Positions 44,285 through 53,158 of a DNA stretch of 64,000 bases are shown here, piece after piece (within the stretch, counting starts at the first letter, position 1; the number at the start of each line of letters is the position of its first letter). Source of the stretch: an uncultured Eubacteriales bacterium (GTDB taxonomy: Bacteria > Bacillota > Clostridia > Oscillospirales > Acutalibacteraceae); the NCBI GenBank assembly GCA_900317025.1, contig ONFG01000011.1, forward strand, positions 89,150 to 153,149, written 5' to 3'. Position numbers and translations under genes: made by a program. The notes beneath the pieces were generated by a model that was given only the letters and a program-made list of their open reading frames with translations, made no database searches and was not told the origin of the DNA.

Positions 44285-44887
44285 TTACTCCTGCGGCGAG
44301 CGCCTTTTCTTTTTGCGCAGCGTTTCGATCTCGGGCAGCCTTGCGACCGTCTTTGCAATGAGGAAAACGAGCGCAACGCTGATCGGGTACATGACAAGCT
44401 CCTTGATGCCTCTGACCGACAGCGCCTGCAGCGGCCGGAAGCCGTAGAAAAGCACGAACCAGAGCGAGCCGAGCAGCGTACTGATAAACAGGGAGACGAC
44501 AAACTGCGCTGCCGCGATCCTCAAAAGCGACGGCTTCTCTTCATAAAGCGCAATCCCGAACACAAAGCCGATGAGCACCATGCTGATCGTAAAGCCCGGG
44601 ATATACGCGCCCATCGGGGCAAGCATAAAGCCGATTATGTCGCTCAGCCCTCCGATTATGCCGGCGCAGACGGGGCCGTAGAGCATACCCGCAACGGCTA
44701 TCGGGATCACGGTAAAGCTCAGCTTGATGACGTTCGTCCCGAGGAATGTGATGCTGATGTTGCCGAAATACGACAGCACAAGTGTGATCGCCAGCATCAT
44801 GGCGCAGACAGACAGCGAGACCGGGCGCGAAAGCTCCCTTGCCGATCCGCCGAACTTCCTGCCTGCCGTTTCAAATAGATTCTTCAT
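44285..44887 (-). CDS. folT: ECF transporter substrate-binding subunit, folate family
   Basis: A 200-residue integral membrane protein with five to six helices, of the FolT-like S-component family (LSVCAMMLAITLVLSYFGNISITFLGTNVIKLSFTVIPIAVAGMLYGPVCAGIIGGLSDIIGFML, where the Gly-rich turn is typical). S components bind the vitamin and dock onto a shared EcfA/A'/T energising module, which is not in this window. The tetrahydrofolate-riboswitch-like leader at 44987-45093 supports folate as substrate. ATG at 44887 follows AAAAGGAG. Folate is used by PurN and by the PurH transformylase. Confidence 0.85.
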   Translation of the reverse strand: MKNLFETAGRKFGGSARELSRPVSLSVCAMMLAITLVLSYFGNISITFLGTNVIKLSFTVIPIAVAGMLYGPVCAGIIGGLSDIIGFMLAPMGAYIPGFTISMVLIGFVFGIALYEEKPSLLRIAAAQFVVSLFISTLLGSLWFVLFYGFRPLQALSVRGIKELVMYPISVALVFLIAKTVARLPEIETLRKKKRRSPQE

Positions 44888-44986
44888 ACTTTGACGCTCC
44901 TTTTCAGAGCTTCCGCCGCAAAGACGAAAGGCGGCGCATAATTTCGGATCCCCGACAAATGCACCGCCGTAAAGTCTTCACCTTCA

Positions 44987-45093
44987 ACAGCGGGATGCAA
45001 GCCCCAGATCGCCTTTACTGTTCGTTCCCGCGGCAACTCCCCGTCCGCAGGACACTCCGTGCCAAAAGACACACGCCTGAAGCCTTACTCTGT
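44987..45093 (-). promoter_or_regulatory. Tetrahydrofolate riboswitch (putative)
   Basis: The minus-strand leader begins CAGAGTA and ends TTGCATCCCGCTGT, matching the conserved ends of the folT-type THF riboswitch (GGAGAGUAG... and ...UUGCAUCCGCUCC) with about 105 bases between. Downstream, two competing hairpins are possible (GGCGGTGCAT/ATGCGCCGCC against GCCGCC/GGCGGA) ahead of the ribosome site, as expected for an expression platform. The identification is from memory of the consensus plus the folT context. Confidence 0.65.
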
Positions 45094-45120
45094 TTTGATT
45101 TTGCAGATCACTGCAATGTG

Positions 45121-45149
45121 ATTATACTACACGTTTCGCCATAAGTCAA
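45121..45149 (-). promoter_or_regulatory. Promoter of the folate transporter gene
   Basis: Minus strand TTGACT (45144-45149), 17-base spacer, TATAAT (45121-45126); start near 45114, just ahead of the riboswitch. Confidence 0.8.
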
Positions 45150-45160
45150 TAAAAAAATGC

Positions 45161-45423
45161 GGTCGGCAAGCGCCGACAGGCAGTTCCGATTTTAGTTTAT
45201 CGTCAAGGTCAGCCGGTCTCCGCGCCGAAGGCTGCCCGCTAAAATTATACACTTAAAAGCGGTCGGCAAGCGCCGACAGGCAGTTCCGATTTTAGTTTAT
45301 CGTCAAGGTCAGCCGATCTCCGCGCCGAAGGCTGCCCGATAAAATTAAACACTTAAAGGAGGTCGGCAAGCGCCGACAGGCAGTTCCGATTTTAGTTTAT
45401 CGTCAAGGTCAGCCGGTCTCCGC
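45161..45423. repeat. Tandem repeat of a 100-bp unit, 2.6 copies
   Basis: Units begin with GGTCGGCAAGCGCCGACAGG at 45161, 45261 and 45361, exactly 100 bases apart and over 95% alike; the third stops after about 63 bases. Each has a GTCGGC/GCCGAC hairpin and TTTTAG/CTAAAA inverted arms. A diverged copy is at 63389-63467. There are no unique spacers, so it is not a CRISPR array. The 628-base gap 44888-45515 holds the riboswitch, this repeat and the pullulanase terminator hairpin. Confidence 0.9.
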
Positions 45424-45434
45424 AAGGTTCTCTT

Positions 45435-45492
45435 GAGCGACCATGGGGAAGAATCCAAACACGGGGCGAAAGCCCGAAAGCCTTCGCCCCGT
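45435..45492 (-). terminator. Pullulanase terminator hairpin within a repeated motif
   Basis: A perfect 10-bp stem ACGGGGCGAA/TTCGCCCCGT (45461-45492) lies 24 bases after the pullulanase stop, followed on the minus strand by TTTGGATTCTTCCCC. The plus-strand motif GAGCGACCATGGGG..GAATCCAAA next to it recurs at 63682-63706, again beside a GGGGCGAAA hairpin. Confidence 0.65.
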
Positions 45493-45515
45493 GAGGTCGT
45501 TATGAGAAGCCGTTG

Positions 45516-48500
45516 TTACGGCTTTTCTTTTGTTACGGAAATGCCCTTCTCTGTCGGTGCGGAAGCTACGATCCAAACGTCGCCGACCTCGTCGAGGTGG
45601 TCGCCTGTCTGGATAGCGCCGTCCTTCTTGCCGTCGTCAAGGATCCAGTTGTATTTCTCGATCGTCTCGATCGTGTACTCATACCAGCCGTCGCCGTCTT
45701 CGTCGGTCATCGCGATGCCCGGCCATGCGGGTGCGCCCTTGACCTGACCGTCGCCCCAGAAGTAGAGGTAGGGCTTAAACGCAGCGTCTTCCGTGAGCTG
45801 AACGTGTACGGTAGCAGTCTTCGTGGGGACTGTCGTGTAGTAGTAAACTACCTCGATCTTGCCGTCGGTGTATGTGCCTTCTGCGTTTTCGGGGAGCTTC
45901 GTCTCGTCAAGGATATACCAGTCGTTATCAAGCGGCTCTGTTGTGTAAGCCGTTCCGACTGCCGCCTGCTTCTCTCTCGAACGGTCGATCTCCTTGCCGT
46001 TTTCGTCCATGTGGATAACTACAAGCGAGCCCTTTACAACGTTCGGATCCTCCTCGCCCTCGTCGGGGTTGTGGTCGTAGACCTCTACCGAGGAAGCGGA
46101 GCCGTTGCAGATAACCCAGATGTCGCCCTTTGAGGACATATCGGCTGTCTGAGAGCCGCCTACAGGATCGTTGACGATCCAGTTGTAGCCGTTGCCGTTC
46201 TTGAAGGAGTATTCATACCAGCCGTCGCCGTCGTCATCGGTCATCTTAACGCCCGGCCATGTTGTGCCGTAGCTCTTGTTGTCTGTTGCTGCGTCGTAAA
46301 TACCCCAGAGATGGAGATTCGGAACGAAGTCCGTGTTCGGACCCATTGCAACGTGGATCGTGTTCTCGTATACCTTGTCGGAGGACTTGTAGATGTAATC
46401 TACCTTCGTTTCGCCCTTTACGAATGTGCCGCTTGCGTTTTCGGGGATCGTGTCGATCTCATACCACGGGAAGCTCTGCTCTTCGGAGGTGTAGCTGTCG
46501 CCGGCTCTGCCTCTGAGGGTGATCGTGTCTGCAAGACCCTGACCCTTCTCGTTGAGGTAATTGATCACTACCGTACCTACGCCGCCCTCGAAGAGCTTGT
46601 AGGTGTATGTTACTTCGGAAGCGCCCTTCTTAATCTTGCCGGAAGCGTCGCCGTCTACCTTAACGAGATTGTACTCAAGAGCGAGGTCAGAGGCTGCCTG
46701 AGTCGTGTAATACTGACCCTCGGAGCCTGTGATCGTATACTGACGGAGTACCTTGTTGGTATCCTGATCTACGTGCTTTACGGTGACCGTACCCTCGTTC
46801 TCATAGAAGAGATCACTGAGATCTACCTTGTCATAATCTGCCTTCGGAACGAGGATGAGCGTGGAGCTGGGCTCGAGCGTTACCTTGCCGGAAACGGTCG
46901 CAAGCTCCTTGACGCCTGCCGTGTATCTGTCGACAAGAACGGAGTAGACCGTATCGTCTGCGGCACCGCTTGCAGCGCCGCTCTTCGGAGTCTCTTCAAG
47001 ACCGAGGCTGATGCGAAGCGCGATAAGCGCGTCGTTCGAGGTGATGTCGCCGTCGCCGTCGAGGTCTGCAGCAGCCTTCTGGTCGTCGGTAAGAGTGTCA
47101 AGCTCCAGGCTGCTTCTGAGGATAAGGAGCGCGTCGTTCGAGGTAACGTCGCCGTCGCCGTCAACGTCGCCGCCTGCCGGAGACGAACCGGGAAGCCATA
47201 CATCTGCTGCGCTTGTGCGGCTGCCGTTGAAGATGAGCACCATGTTCGACCATGTCTTGCCGGAGGTGTCAACGAGGTTCGGGAGGTTGTATGCGATAAC
47301 GCCCTTCGGTGCGTCGATCATCTCGATGGCCTTTGCCGTGTCGAGAGTGCTGTCAGCAAAGCCGGGGTATGCGTTTCTGAGCTTGATAAGGCCCTTGTAG
47401 TAGGAAACGATATCGGCGTAATCTGCCGCTCTCGACCAGTCAAGCATATTTACGTCGGCGGGTGAACGGTATGAGTTCTCGTCTCCGTACTTTGTTCTTG
47501 CGAACTCTTCGCCCGCGAGAATGAACGGGATACCCTGCGAGGTCATGACGATCGCGCCGCTGAGCTTGTTGCTCGCTACGAGCATTTCATTTCTGTCGTC
47601 AAAGACGGACTTCTCGGGCTTGGAGCCGAACTCCGTGCGGACAAGTCTGTCCCAGAGGGTGTTGTTGTCGTGGCAGCAGGAGTATACGATGTTCTGACCC
47701 GGCGCCTTTGTGCTCCAGGAATCGCCTCTGTACTGACCCTCAATGCCCTTTACGATAGTGCCGGAGCCGCCGGTGATGCCGGAAACGTAGCCTGCGGAAA
47801 GGTTGTTAAACTTACCCTTGAGGCCGTCGCGGATACTGTCGTTAAAGAAGCCGATCCTCTCGCTTACGCGCTTTGCCTTTGCCTGGTTGCAGAGAGAGGT
47901 CGTGTTGCCTGCCCAGTTGGTGTCGTCCGTGTAGGAAGACATCGACCAGCCCTCGCCGTACATGATGATCCTTGAATCTATCGTGTCGAGGTCGTCGCGG
48001 ATCGCGTTCATCGTGTCGCTGTCATGCAGGCCCATAAGGTCGAAGCGGAAGCCGTCGAGGTGATATTCGGTTGCCCAGTAGTGGAGCGACTCGATCATGA
48101 ACTTCTTGAACATCTCGCGCTCGGAAGCGGTGTCGTTGCCGCAGCCGGAAGCATTAGACCATGAGCCGTCGGGCTTCTGCCTGTAGTAGTAATAGGGAAC
48201 GGTGAGGTTGAACCACGAATTCTCGGTAGCATAGGTGTGGTTATAAACAACGTCCATGATAACGCCGATGCCGTTGTCGTGGAGCGCCTTTATCATCTGC
48301 TTCATCTCGTTGATCCTGACGTTGCCGTCATAAGGGTTCGTCGAGTAGGAGCCTTCGGGAACGTTGTAGTTTTTCGGGTCATAGCCCCAGTTGAAGAGCG
48401 TGTCGTCGTCAGACGTCTCGTCGATCGAGCCGAAGTCATACATCGGGTTGATCTGAACGTAGTTAATGCCGAGATCCTTCAGGTAGCTCATGCAGGTCTT

Positions 48501-49160
48501 CATGTCGCCGGCATTGTTGAGAGTCGTCTCAAACTCTGTGAACGCCATGTATTTGCCTCTGTACTGCTCCGAAACGCCCGACTCGGGATCGTAGGAGAAG
48601 TCCTTAACATGAAGCTCCCAGACCTGAGCCTGCGTCGGGGAATCAACGAGCTGGCGCGCGTCGCTTGCCCAACCCTCGGGGTCTGTCGAGTCAAGGTCTA
48701 CAACCATGGCTCTGTTGCCGTTGACGCCGGCAGCCTTGGCGTAAAGGTCCATTACCTCTTTGCCGTCGGGGCAGAACTCGTTCTTTACGTAGAATGTATA
48801 GTACTGATTTTTAAGGTCGCCGTCGACCGTAACGCTCCATACGCCCGTTGTCTTGTCGAGCGTCATGGGGTGATCGCCGAGCGCCTTCGCGCCCTCCTCG
48901 GCGTCGCTGCCCGTTGCGTAAAGCTTGAGCGCAACGTCGGTTGACGTCGGCGCCCACACCTTAAAGGTAGTAGACGCGGGGGTGTATACGGCACCGAGAT
49001 CGCTGCCGTCATACGTTGTGTACGATGAGTAATCAGACAAATCAATGTCATCGACCGTAGCCGCCTTTTCTGCGCCTGCGCTTACCGCGCCCACAGATGC
49101 GAGAACGGAAGAGAGCATGGCTGCCGTAAGAACAGCCGACATAGCCTTCTTGAATCTCAT
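45516..49160 (-). CDS. Dockerin-bearing type I pullulanase (GH13) with MucBP and CBM26 modules
   Basis: A 1214-residue secreted debranching enzyme cleaving alpha-1,6 links in starch and pullulan. Signal peptide about 1-29; CBM48-like domain about 50-140; GH13 catalytic domain with FNWGYDPKNYNVPEG (pullulanase marker, about 255), MDVVYNHTY near 302, GFRFDLMGLHD near 373 (nucleophile Asp), MYGEGWS near 400 (Glu) and SCCHDNNTLW near 495. A type I dockerin of two Ca-binding repeats (DVDGDGDVTSNDALLILR, DLDGDGDITSNDALIALR) occupies about 659-723 and interrupts the C-terminal beta-domain. Then come MucBP-like repeats (about 777-840, 857-923, 1037-1110) and two CBM26-like modules (about 929-1036, 1113-1200; WPGVKMTDDDGDGWYEY, WPGIAMTDEDGDGWYEY). 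Probably part of an amylosome-like complex. ATG follows GGAGG. Confidence 0.93.
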   Translation of the reverse strand: MRFKKAMSAVLTAAMLSSVLASVGAVSAGAEKAATVDDIDLSDYSSYTTYDGSDLGAVYTPASTTFKVWAPTSTDVALKLYATGSDAEEGAKALGDHPMTLDKTTGVWSVTVDGDLKNQYYTFYVKNEFCPDGKEVMDLYAKAAGVNGNRAMVVDLDSTDPEGWASDARQLVDSPTQAQVWELHVKDFSYDPESGVSEQYRGKYMAFTEFETTLNNAGDMKTCMSYLKDLGINYVQINPMYDFGSIDETSDDDTLFNWGYDPKNYNVPEGSYSTNPYDGNVRINEMKQMIKALHDNGIGVIMDVVYNHTYATENSWFNLTVPYYYYRQKPDGSWSNASGCGNDTASEREMFKKFMIESLHYWATEYHLDGFRFDLMGLHDSDTMNAIRDDLDTIDSRIIMYGEGWSMSSYTDDTNWAGNTTSLCNQAKAKRVSERIGFFNDSIRDGLKGKFNNLSAGYVSGITGGSGTIVKGIEGQYRGDSWSTKAPGQNIVYSCCHDNNTLWDRLVRTEFGSKPEKSVFDDRNEMLVASNKLSGAIVMTSQGIPFILAGEEFARTKYGDENSYRSPADVNMLDWSRAADYADIVSYYKGLIKLRNAYPGFADSTLDTAKAIEMIDAPKGVIAYNLPNLVDTSGKTWSNMVLIFNGSRTSAADVWLPGSSPAGGDVDGDGDVTSNDALLILRSSLELDTLTDDQKAAADLDGDGDITSNDALIALRISLGLEETPKSGAASGAADDTVYSVLVDRYTAGVKELATVSGKVTLEPSSTLILVPKADYDKVDLSDLFYENEGTVTVKHVDQDTNKVLRQYTITGSEGQYYTTQAASDLALEYNLVKVDGDASGKIKKGASEVTYTYKLFEGGVGTVVINYLNEKGQGLADTITLRGRAGDSYTSEEQSFPWYEIDTIPENASGTFVKGETKVDYIYKSSDKVYENTIHVAMGPNTDFVPNLHLWGIYDAATDNKSYGTTWPGVKMTDDDGDGWYEYSFKNGNGYNWIVNDPVGGSQTADMSSKGDIWVICNGSASSVEVYDHNPDEGEEDPNVVKGSLVVIHMDENGKEIDRSREKQAAVGTAYTTEPLDNDWYILDETKLPENAEGTYTDGKIEVVYYYTTVPTKTATVHVQLTEDAAFKPYLYFWGDGQVKGAPAWPGIAMTDEDGDGWYEYTIETIEKYNWILDDGKKDGAIQTGDHLDEVGDVWIVASAPTEKGISVTKEKP

Positions 49161-49201
49161 ACTGTTTTCCTCCTTGTGTTGTTGATGTAAATGTTATGAA
49201 T

Positions 49202-49207
49202 ATTATA
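49202..49207 (-). promoter_or_regulatory. Possible -10 box of the dockerin pullulanase gene
   Basis: Minus strand TATAAT 42 bases before the start, with a poor -35 (TTCCGC, 17 bases upstream) lying in a GCCGCC..GGCGGC hairpin that may also be the terminator of the upstream pullulanase gene. Confidence 0.4.
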
Positions 49208-49269
49208 CAGCCGCCGGGAAGCAGGCGGAAGACCCCGCTCTGCCTTTAGCGGCGGCTAAATTCCTTGTT

Positions 49270-52200
49270 TTACGCCGCTCTCTTTCTGAGAATGAACGCA
49301 GCGATGCCGCCTGCCAGCACCGCAACGCCGCCGGAGGCGAGCCATACGATAAGGCTCTTGCCGTAATGCGGCTTGTAGTTGAAGATAACGTTGATCTCGT
49401 CGGCAGCATAGCTGCCCGCCGAATTTGCCGAGCTGTCGACAAGCTCGTAGCCGAAGAATTCCTTCGGAACGATGTTGTAAGACTCGTCGATGCGCCCGGA
49501 AACGACGTCCTTGTCGATAACGGAGCCGGAGTAGTCGACGTAGATCACATTGACCCTGCCCGTGCTGACGATCTCACGATCGTGCTTGTCGGCGATAACG
49601 CCGTCGTTGATCCACACCTCGTCTGACACAAGATAGCCCTCGTTGCCCGCGAGCGGATCCTGCGCGTTGCCGTGAGCCATGATAACTCTTATGCCGCTCA
49701 CGCCGTCAAGGCTTTCGGAGGGGATCGTGTAAGACCACCAGCCGTCGCCGTCGTCGGTCATCGCCGCGCCCGGCCATGCGCCGGTAAGCTCCTTCGTCTC
49801 GGAGCGGTTCTGAAGCCCGTTGCCGTAGGCGTAAAGCGTGAGGCCGCTCCAGTTGTTCTTGTTGTAGTAATGTACCGTGACCGGCTCGTTCTTCGTCGGC
49901 GAGTACTTGTAAACGATGTCGACGTTGCCGTCGGTGTATTTGCCGGCGCCGTTGTTCGGGAGATGGGTAAGGTCGAGCGCGTAGCCCGTTATCGTCGGGA
50001 TCTCCGCCGTATAGTACCTTTCGCCCGTCCTGCCTCGCTGAACGATGCTCTCGGCAAGCTCGCTGCCCGTTTCGGCGTCGACGAACTTTATCGTAGCCGT
50101 GCCGAACGTGCCTGTGTACTTGTTGTAGCTGAGCGTAACCTCCCTTGCCGTCTCGGAGTAAGCTCCCGTTACGCTGCCGGAGGCCTTGTCGTAGGTGTAC
50201 TCCATGGAAAGCCCCGCGTCGGGCTTTACGGAGTATTTATTGCCGATCGTGCCGGAGATCACCTGTGTTTTGATGACCTCGCCCGTCTCGGCGTTTACGT
50301 GCTTGACGGTAACGATACCCTTTGTGGACTTGAACGCGAGCTTATCGAAGCTCTCTTTGTCAACGAGCATCAGAGCCGTGCCTGCCTTGACCTTCGCCTT
50401 GCCGTCAGTCACGACGGAAAGCCCGGAAAGGCCCGCGCTGTCGCCGTTTACAACGGTGACCCACTCAGCCGGCATACTGCCGCCGGGCAGCGCGATCTCC
50501 TTGTCCTCGCTCGTCGCGTTGAAGAAGAGCGCCGCATAGCTCCACTGCGTTCCAGCCGTCACCTTATTCTCGATCGTGTAGGCGATAACGCCCTTGTCGG
50601 TGTCGAGGAAATTAATGCTCTTCGCCGTCGTGTCGGTAGGATCGGTAAACGGAGCGAAGTGCTTCCTGATCTCGATAAGCCCTGAGTAATACTGCACGAG
50701 GTCGCTGTACTCGTTTCTGCGCTCCCAGTCAAGTCGGTTGACCTTTGATGAGGACGCGTAGGAGTTCTCGTCGCCGTGCTTCGTCCTTGCGAACTCCTCG
50801 CCCGCCTGGAAGAAGTTTATGCCCTGCGACGTAAGCGAAAGCGCCGCCGCAAGCTTGTTCATCGAAACGAGGCTCTCGTTTCTCAGGTCGTAATCGTTGG
50901 CATTGCCGCTCGTGGCAACGAGCTTATCCCAGAGCGTGTAGTTATCGTGGCAGGAATTGTAAGTCACCGTCTGGGTCGGGAGAGCCGCCCAATTGCCGAC
51001 CTCCGCCTTTATTCCGGACTTCACGGCAGCCTGCCCCTGACCGCCCTGTATGTAGCCGCCCTCGGCGGCGTTGAAGTTGCTGCCCTTTACGCCGTCGCGG
51101 AAGCCGTCGTTGAACGCGCCAATGCGCTCGCTCATCTTCGTGACGTTCTGCTGAGTAGCCATAACGGTACCCGGCTCCGCGCTCGTCGGAAGGTTCCAGC
51201 CCTCGCCGTACATCAGTATCTTTTCGCCGCCCTCAAGCTTGTCGAGCGCCTCGCGGATCTGCTTCATCGTCTCGACGTCGTGAAGACCCATGAGGTCGAA
51301 GCGGAAGCCGTCGATGTGGTACTCGGACGCCCAGTAAACAACGGAATCGACCATATACTTGCGGTACATCAGATGCTCCGAGGCGGTGTCGTTGCCGCAG
51401 CCCGAACCGTTGGACCACGTTCCGCTCTCGGTGAAGCGGTAGTAGTAATCGGGAACCGTCATGTTGAACCACGACTTGGCGCCCTCGTATGTGTGATTGT
51501 AAACAACGTCCATGACGACGCCCATGCCGCTGTCGTGGATCGACTGGATCATTTGCTTGACCTCGTTGATCCTGACGCTGCCGTCGTAGGGATTACTCGA
51601 ATACGAGCCTTCCGGAACGTTGTAGTTCTTCGGGTCATAGCCCCAGTTAAACTGATCCTCCTTCGACGACTCGTCAACCGAGCCGAAGTCGAAGATCGGA
51701 AGAAGCTGAACGTAGTTGACGCCGAGCTCTTTAAGGTAATCGAGGCCCGTTGTGCCGGTGCCGCCGCCGTTGACCGTCGTCCCCTTCTCGGTGAAGGCGA
51801 GGTACTTGCCTCTGTTTTTCTCGCTGACGCCGCTTGCCGGGTCGCTCGAAAAATCCTTGACGTTCACCTCCCAGACGATAGCCTCGGACTGGCTGTCGAC
51901 CGATACGTGCCTGTCGTTCTCCCAACCCTTAGGGTCGGTGCTTTTGAGGTCGACGATCATGCCCCTGTTGCCGTTGACGCCCGCCGCCTTGGCGTACAGG
52001 TCGACCGTCTCCTTGCCCTTCTTGCCGTTATAGACGTAATATGTGTAGTATTTGCCGAGCAGATCACCCTCGACCGTCGCCGACCACACGCCGCATTTGT
52101 CGTCATAGGTCATCTCTGTAGCCGAGAGGTACTTGCTGTTTTCCTCCTCGTCGCTGCCCGACGCGTAGATGAGCACCTGCACCTTCTGTGCTGTCGGCGC

Positions 52201-52455
52201 CCATACCTTGAAAGTGGTCGCCTCTTTTGTATAGGTCGAACCAAGGTCGTTTCCGCTGTAAGCCAGCTTATCCAATTCTGCCACTGAACTCTCCTCCAAC
52301 TGAGTTTCGGGCTCGCTGACGGCGCTCTCTGAAGCAGACTCGTTTTCCGCTTCCTCGTCCGTGTCCGCAAAAACACTCACGCCGCAAAAGGGAGCCGCAA
52401 TTATCCATGCGGCCAATACACTGCACAAAAATCTCTTCACTTTTACTTTATCCAC
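49270..52455 (-). CDS. Membrane-anchored type I pullulanase (GH13) with MucBP and starch-binding modules
   Basis: A 1061-residue paralogue of the neighbouring pullulanase. Signal peptide (KRFLCSVLAAWIIAAPFCGVSVFA), an acidic linker, a CBM48-like domain, then GH13 with FNWGYDPKNYNVPEG, MDVVYNHTYEG near 315, GFRFDLMGLHD near 385, LMYGEGWN near 414 and YNSCHDNYTLWD near 500. The beta-domain is followed directly by two MucBP-like repeats (no dockerin), a CBM26/25-like module (AWPGAAMTDDGDGWWSY), another MucBP-like repeat and a C-terminal transmembrane anchor (VWLASGGVAVLAGGIAAFIL then RKRAA). It therefore sits on the cell surface. GTG start at 52455 with GGAGG seven bases upstream is preferred to longer in-frame starts, which would precede the signal peptide with 48 unlikely residues. 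Confidence 0.92.
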   Translation of the reverse strand: MDKVKVKRFLCSVLAAWIIAAPFCGVSVFADTDEEAENESASESAVSEPETQLEESSVAELDKLAYSGNDLGSTYTKEATTFKVWAPTAQKVQVLIYASGSDEEENSKYLSATEMTYDDKCGVWSATVEGDLLGKYYTYYVYNGKKGKETVDLYAKAAGVNGNRGMIVDLKSTDPKGWENDRHVSVDSQSEAIVWEVNVKDFSSDPASGVSEKNRGKYLAFTEKGTTVNGGGTGTTGLDYLKELGVNYVQLLPIFDFGSVDESSKEDQFNWGYDPKNYNVPEGSYSSNPYDGSVRINEVKQMIQSIHDSGMGVVMDVVYNHTYEGAKSWFNMTVPDYYYRFTESGTWSNGSGCGNDTASEHLMYRKYMVDSVVYWASEYHIDGFRFDLMGLHDVETMKQIREALDKLEGGEKILMYGEGWNLPTSAEPGTVMATQQNVTKMSERIGAFNDGFRDGVKGSNFNAAEGGYIQGGQGQAAVKSGIKAEVGNWAALPTQTVTYNSCHDNYTLWDKLVATSGNANDYDLRNESLVSMNKLAAALSLTSQGINFFQAGEEFARTKHGDENSYASSSKVNRLDWERRNEYSDLVQYYSGLIEIRKHFAPFTDPTDTTAKSINFLDTDKGVIAYTIENKVTAGTQWSYAALFFNATSEDKEIALPGGSMPAEWVTVVNGDSAGLSGLSVVTDGKAKVKAGTALMLVDKESFDKLAFKSTKGIVTVKHVNAETGEVIKTQVISGTIGNKYSVKPDAGLSMEYTYDKASGSVTGAYSETAREVTLSYNKYTGTFGTATIKFVDAETGSELAESIVQRGRTGERYYTAEIPTITGYALDLTHLPNNGAGKYTDGNVDIVYKYSPTKNEPVTVHYYNKNNWSGLTLYAYGNGLQNRSETKELTGAWPGAAMTDDGDGWWSYTIPSESLDGVSGIRVIMAHGNAQDPLAGNEGYLVSDEVWINDGVIADKHDREIVSTGRVNVIYVDYSGSVIDKDVVSGRIDESYNIVPKEFFGYELVDSSANSAGSYAADEINVIFNYKPHYGKSLIVWLASGGVAVLAGGIAAFILRKRAA

Positions 52456-52635
52456 TTTACTTCCTCCATTGATCCGACCGCAGACTGCGTCTGGCCCTGC
52501 CTTTTTACAGCAGGAGCACGCAAAGGGTAAAAATGAAGCCGCAAAAAGCCATGTGCAGAACCGCCGCACATCAACCGGCTGCCGGCCGACCGCGCACAAA
52601 AAAAGCGCGCTTTCCCGAGCCGATGTTACCCTTTT

Positions 52636-52664
52636 ATTTTATCATTTTTCGCTCTGTTTTTCAA
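52636..52664 (-). promoter_or_regulatory. Promoter of the membrane-anchored pullulanase gene
   Basis: Minus strand TTGAAA (52659-52664), 17-base spacer, TAAAAT (52636-52641). The leader of about 170 bases includes a GC-rich hairpin stretch. In the 425-base gap 52456-52880 I see nothing else of note. Confidence 0.7.
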
Positions 52665-52880
52665 TTATCCCCCTCAAAATAGCACGGCGTAATTGTTCAC
52701 AAATTTTTCACTTGCTTTTTGCGCATTATGCTATTCCGGAAACAAATATACATAGCTAAAATACGGCTGTTTGTCCCATTTTTATATCGCCGCAGGCGCG
52801 TTTGAGTTTGTATGAAACGTGATGACGCGCCTTTCAAATTAAAGCATTTAATTTGAAATTCAGTCTGCGTTATTCACCCA

Positions 52881-53126
52881 TCACTCGCCCGCCGAGATCT
52901 CCTTAGCGCAGGCGGCGCATACATACTTCGACTTGTACGTCAGAAGCTCCTCCTCGCCGCCGCAGAACACGCAGACGGGGATATACTTTTTGAGTACAAT
53001 CTCGTCGTCGTTCGTGTAGACCTCCAGCGGGTCGTTCGTTTTAAGCCCAAGGCTGCGTCTGAGCCTCACAGGGATCACGATCCTGCCGAGGGCGTCGACT
53101 TTGCAAAGCTCGCCCGATTTTTTCAT
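52881..53126 (-). CDS. AbrB/SpoVT-type transition-state regulator with C-terminal zinc-ribbon-like Cys pairs
   Basis: An 81-residue DNA-binding protein. The swapped-hairpin AbrB domain is residues 1-50 (GELCKVDALGRIVIPVRLRRSLGLKTNDPLEVY). The tail has C-x2-C and C-x2-C pairs (VCVFCGG, KYVCAACAKE), a feature of some clostridial AbrB-like proteins and not of Bacillus AbrB. Likely controls stationary-phase or transition genes. ATG at 53126 has AGGAGCG upstream. The promoter (53189-53217) is followed by a palindrome that could be its own operator. Confidence 0.9.
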   Translation of the reverse strand: MKKSGELCKVDALGRIVIPVRLRRSLGLKTNDPLEVYTNDDEIVLKKYIPVCVFCGGEEELLTYKSKYVCAACAKEISAGE

Positions 53127-53158
53127 AAAAGAACACGCTCCTATCGCTTTGTTTTATT

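Noticed and set aside
45161-45423. CRISPR array
   Set aside because: The repeat period is 100 bases with no unique spacers between identical short repeats, and no cas gene is present.
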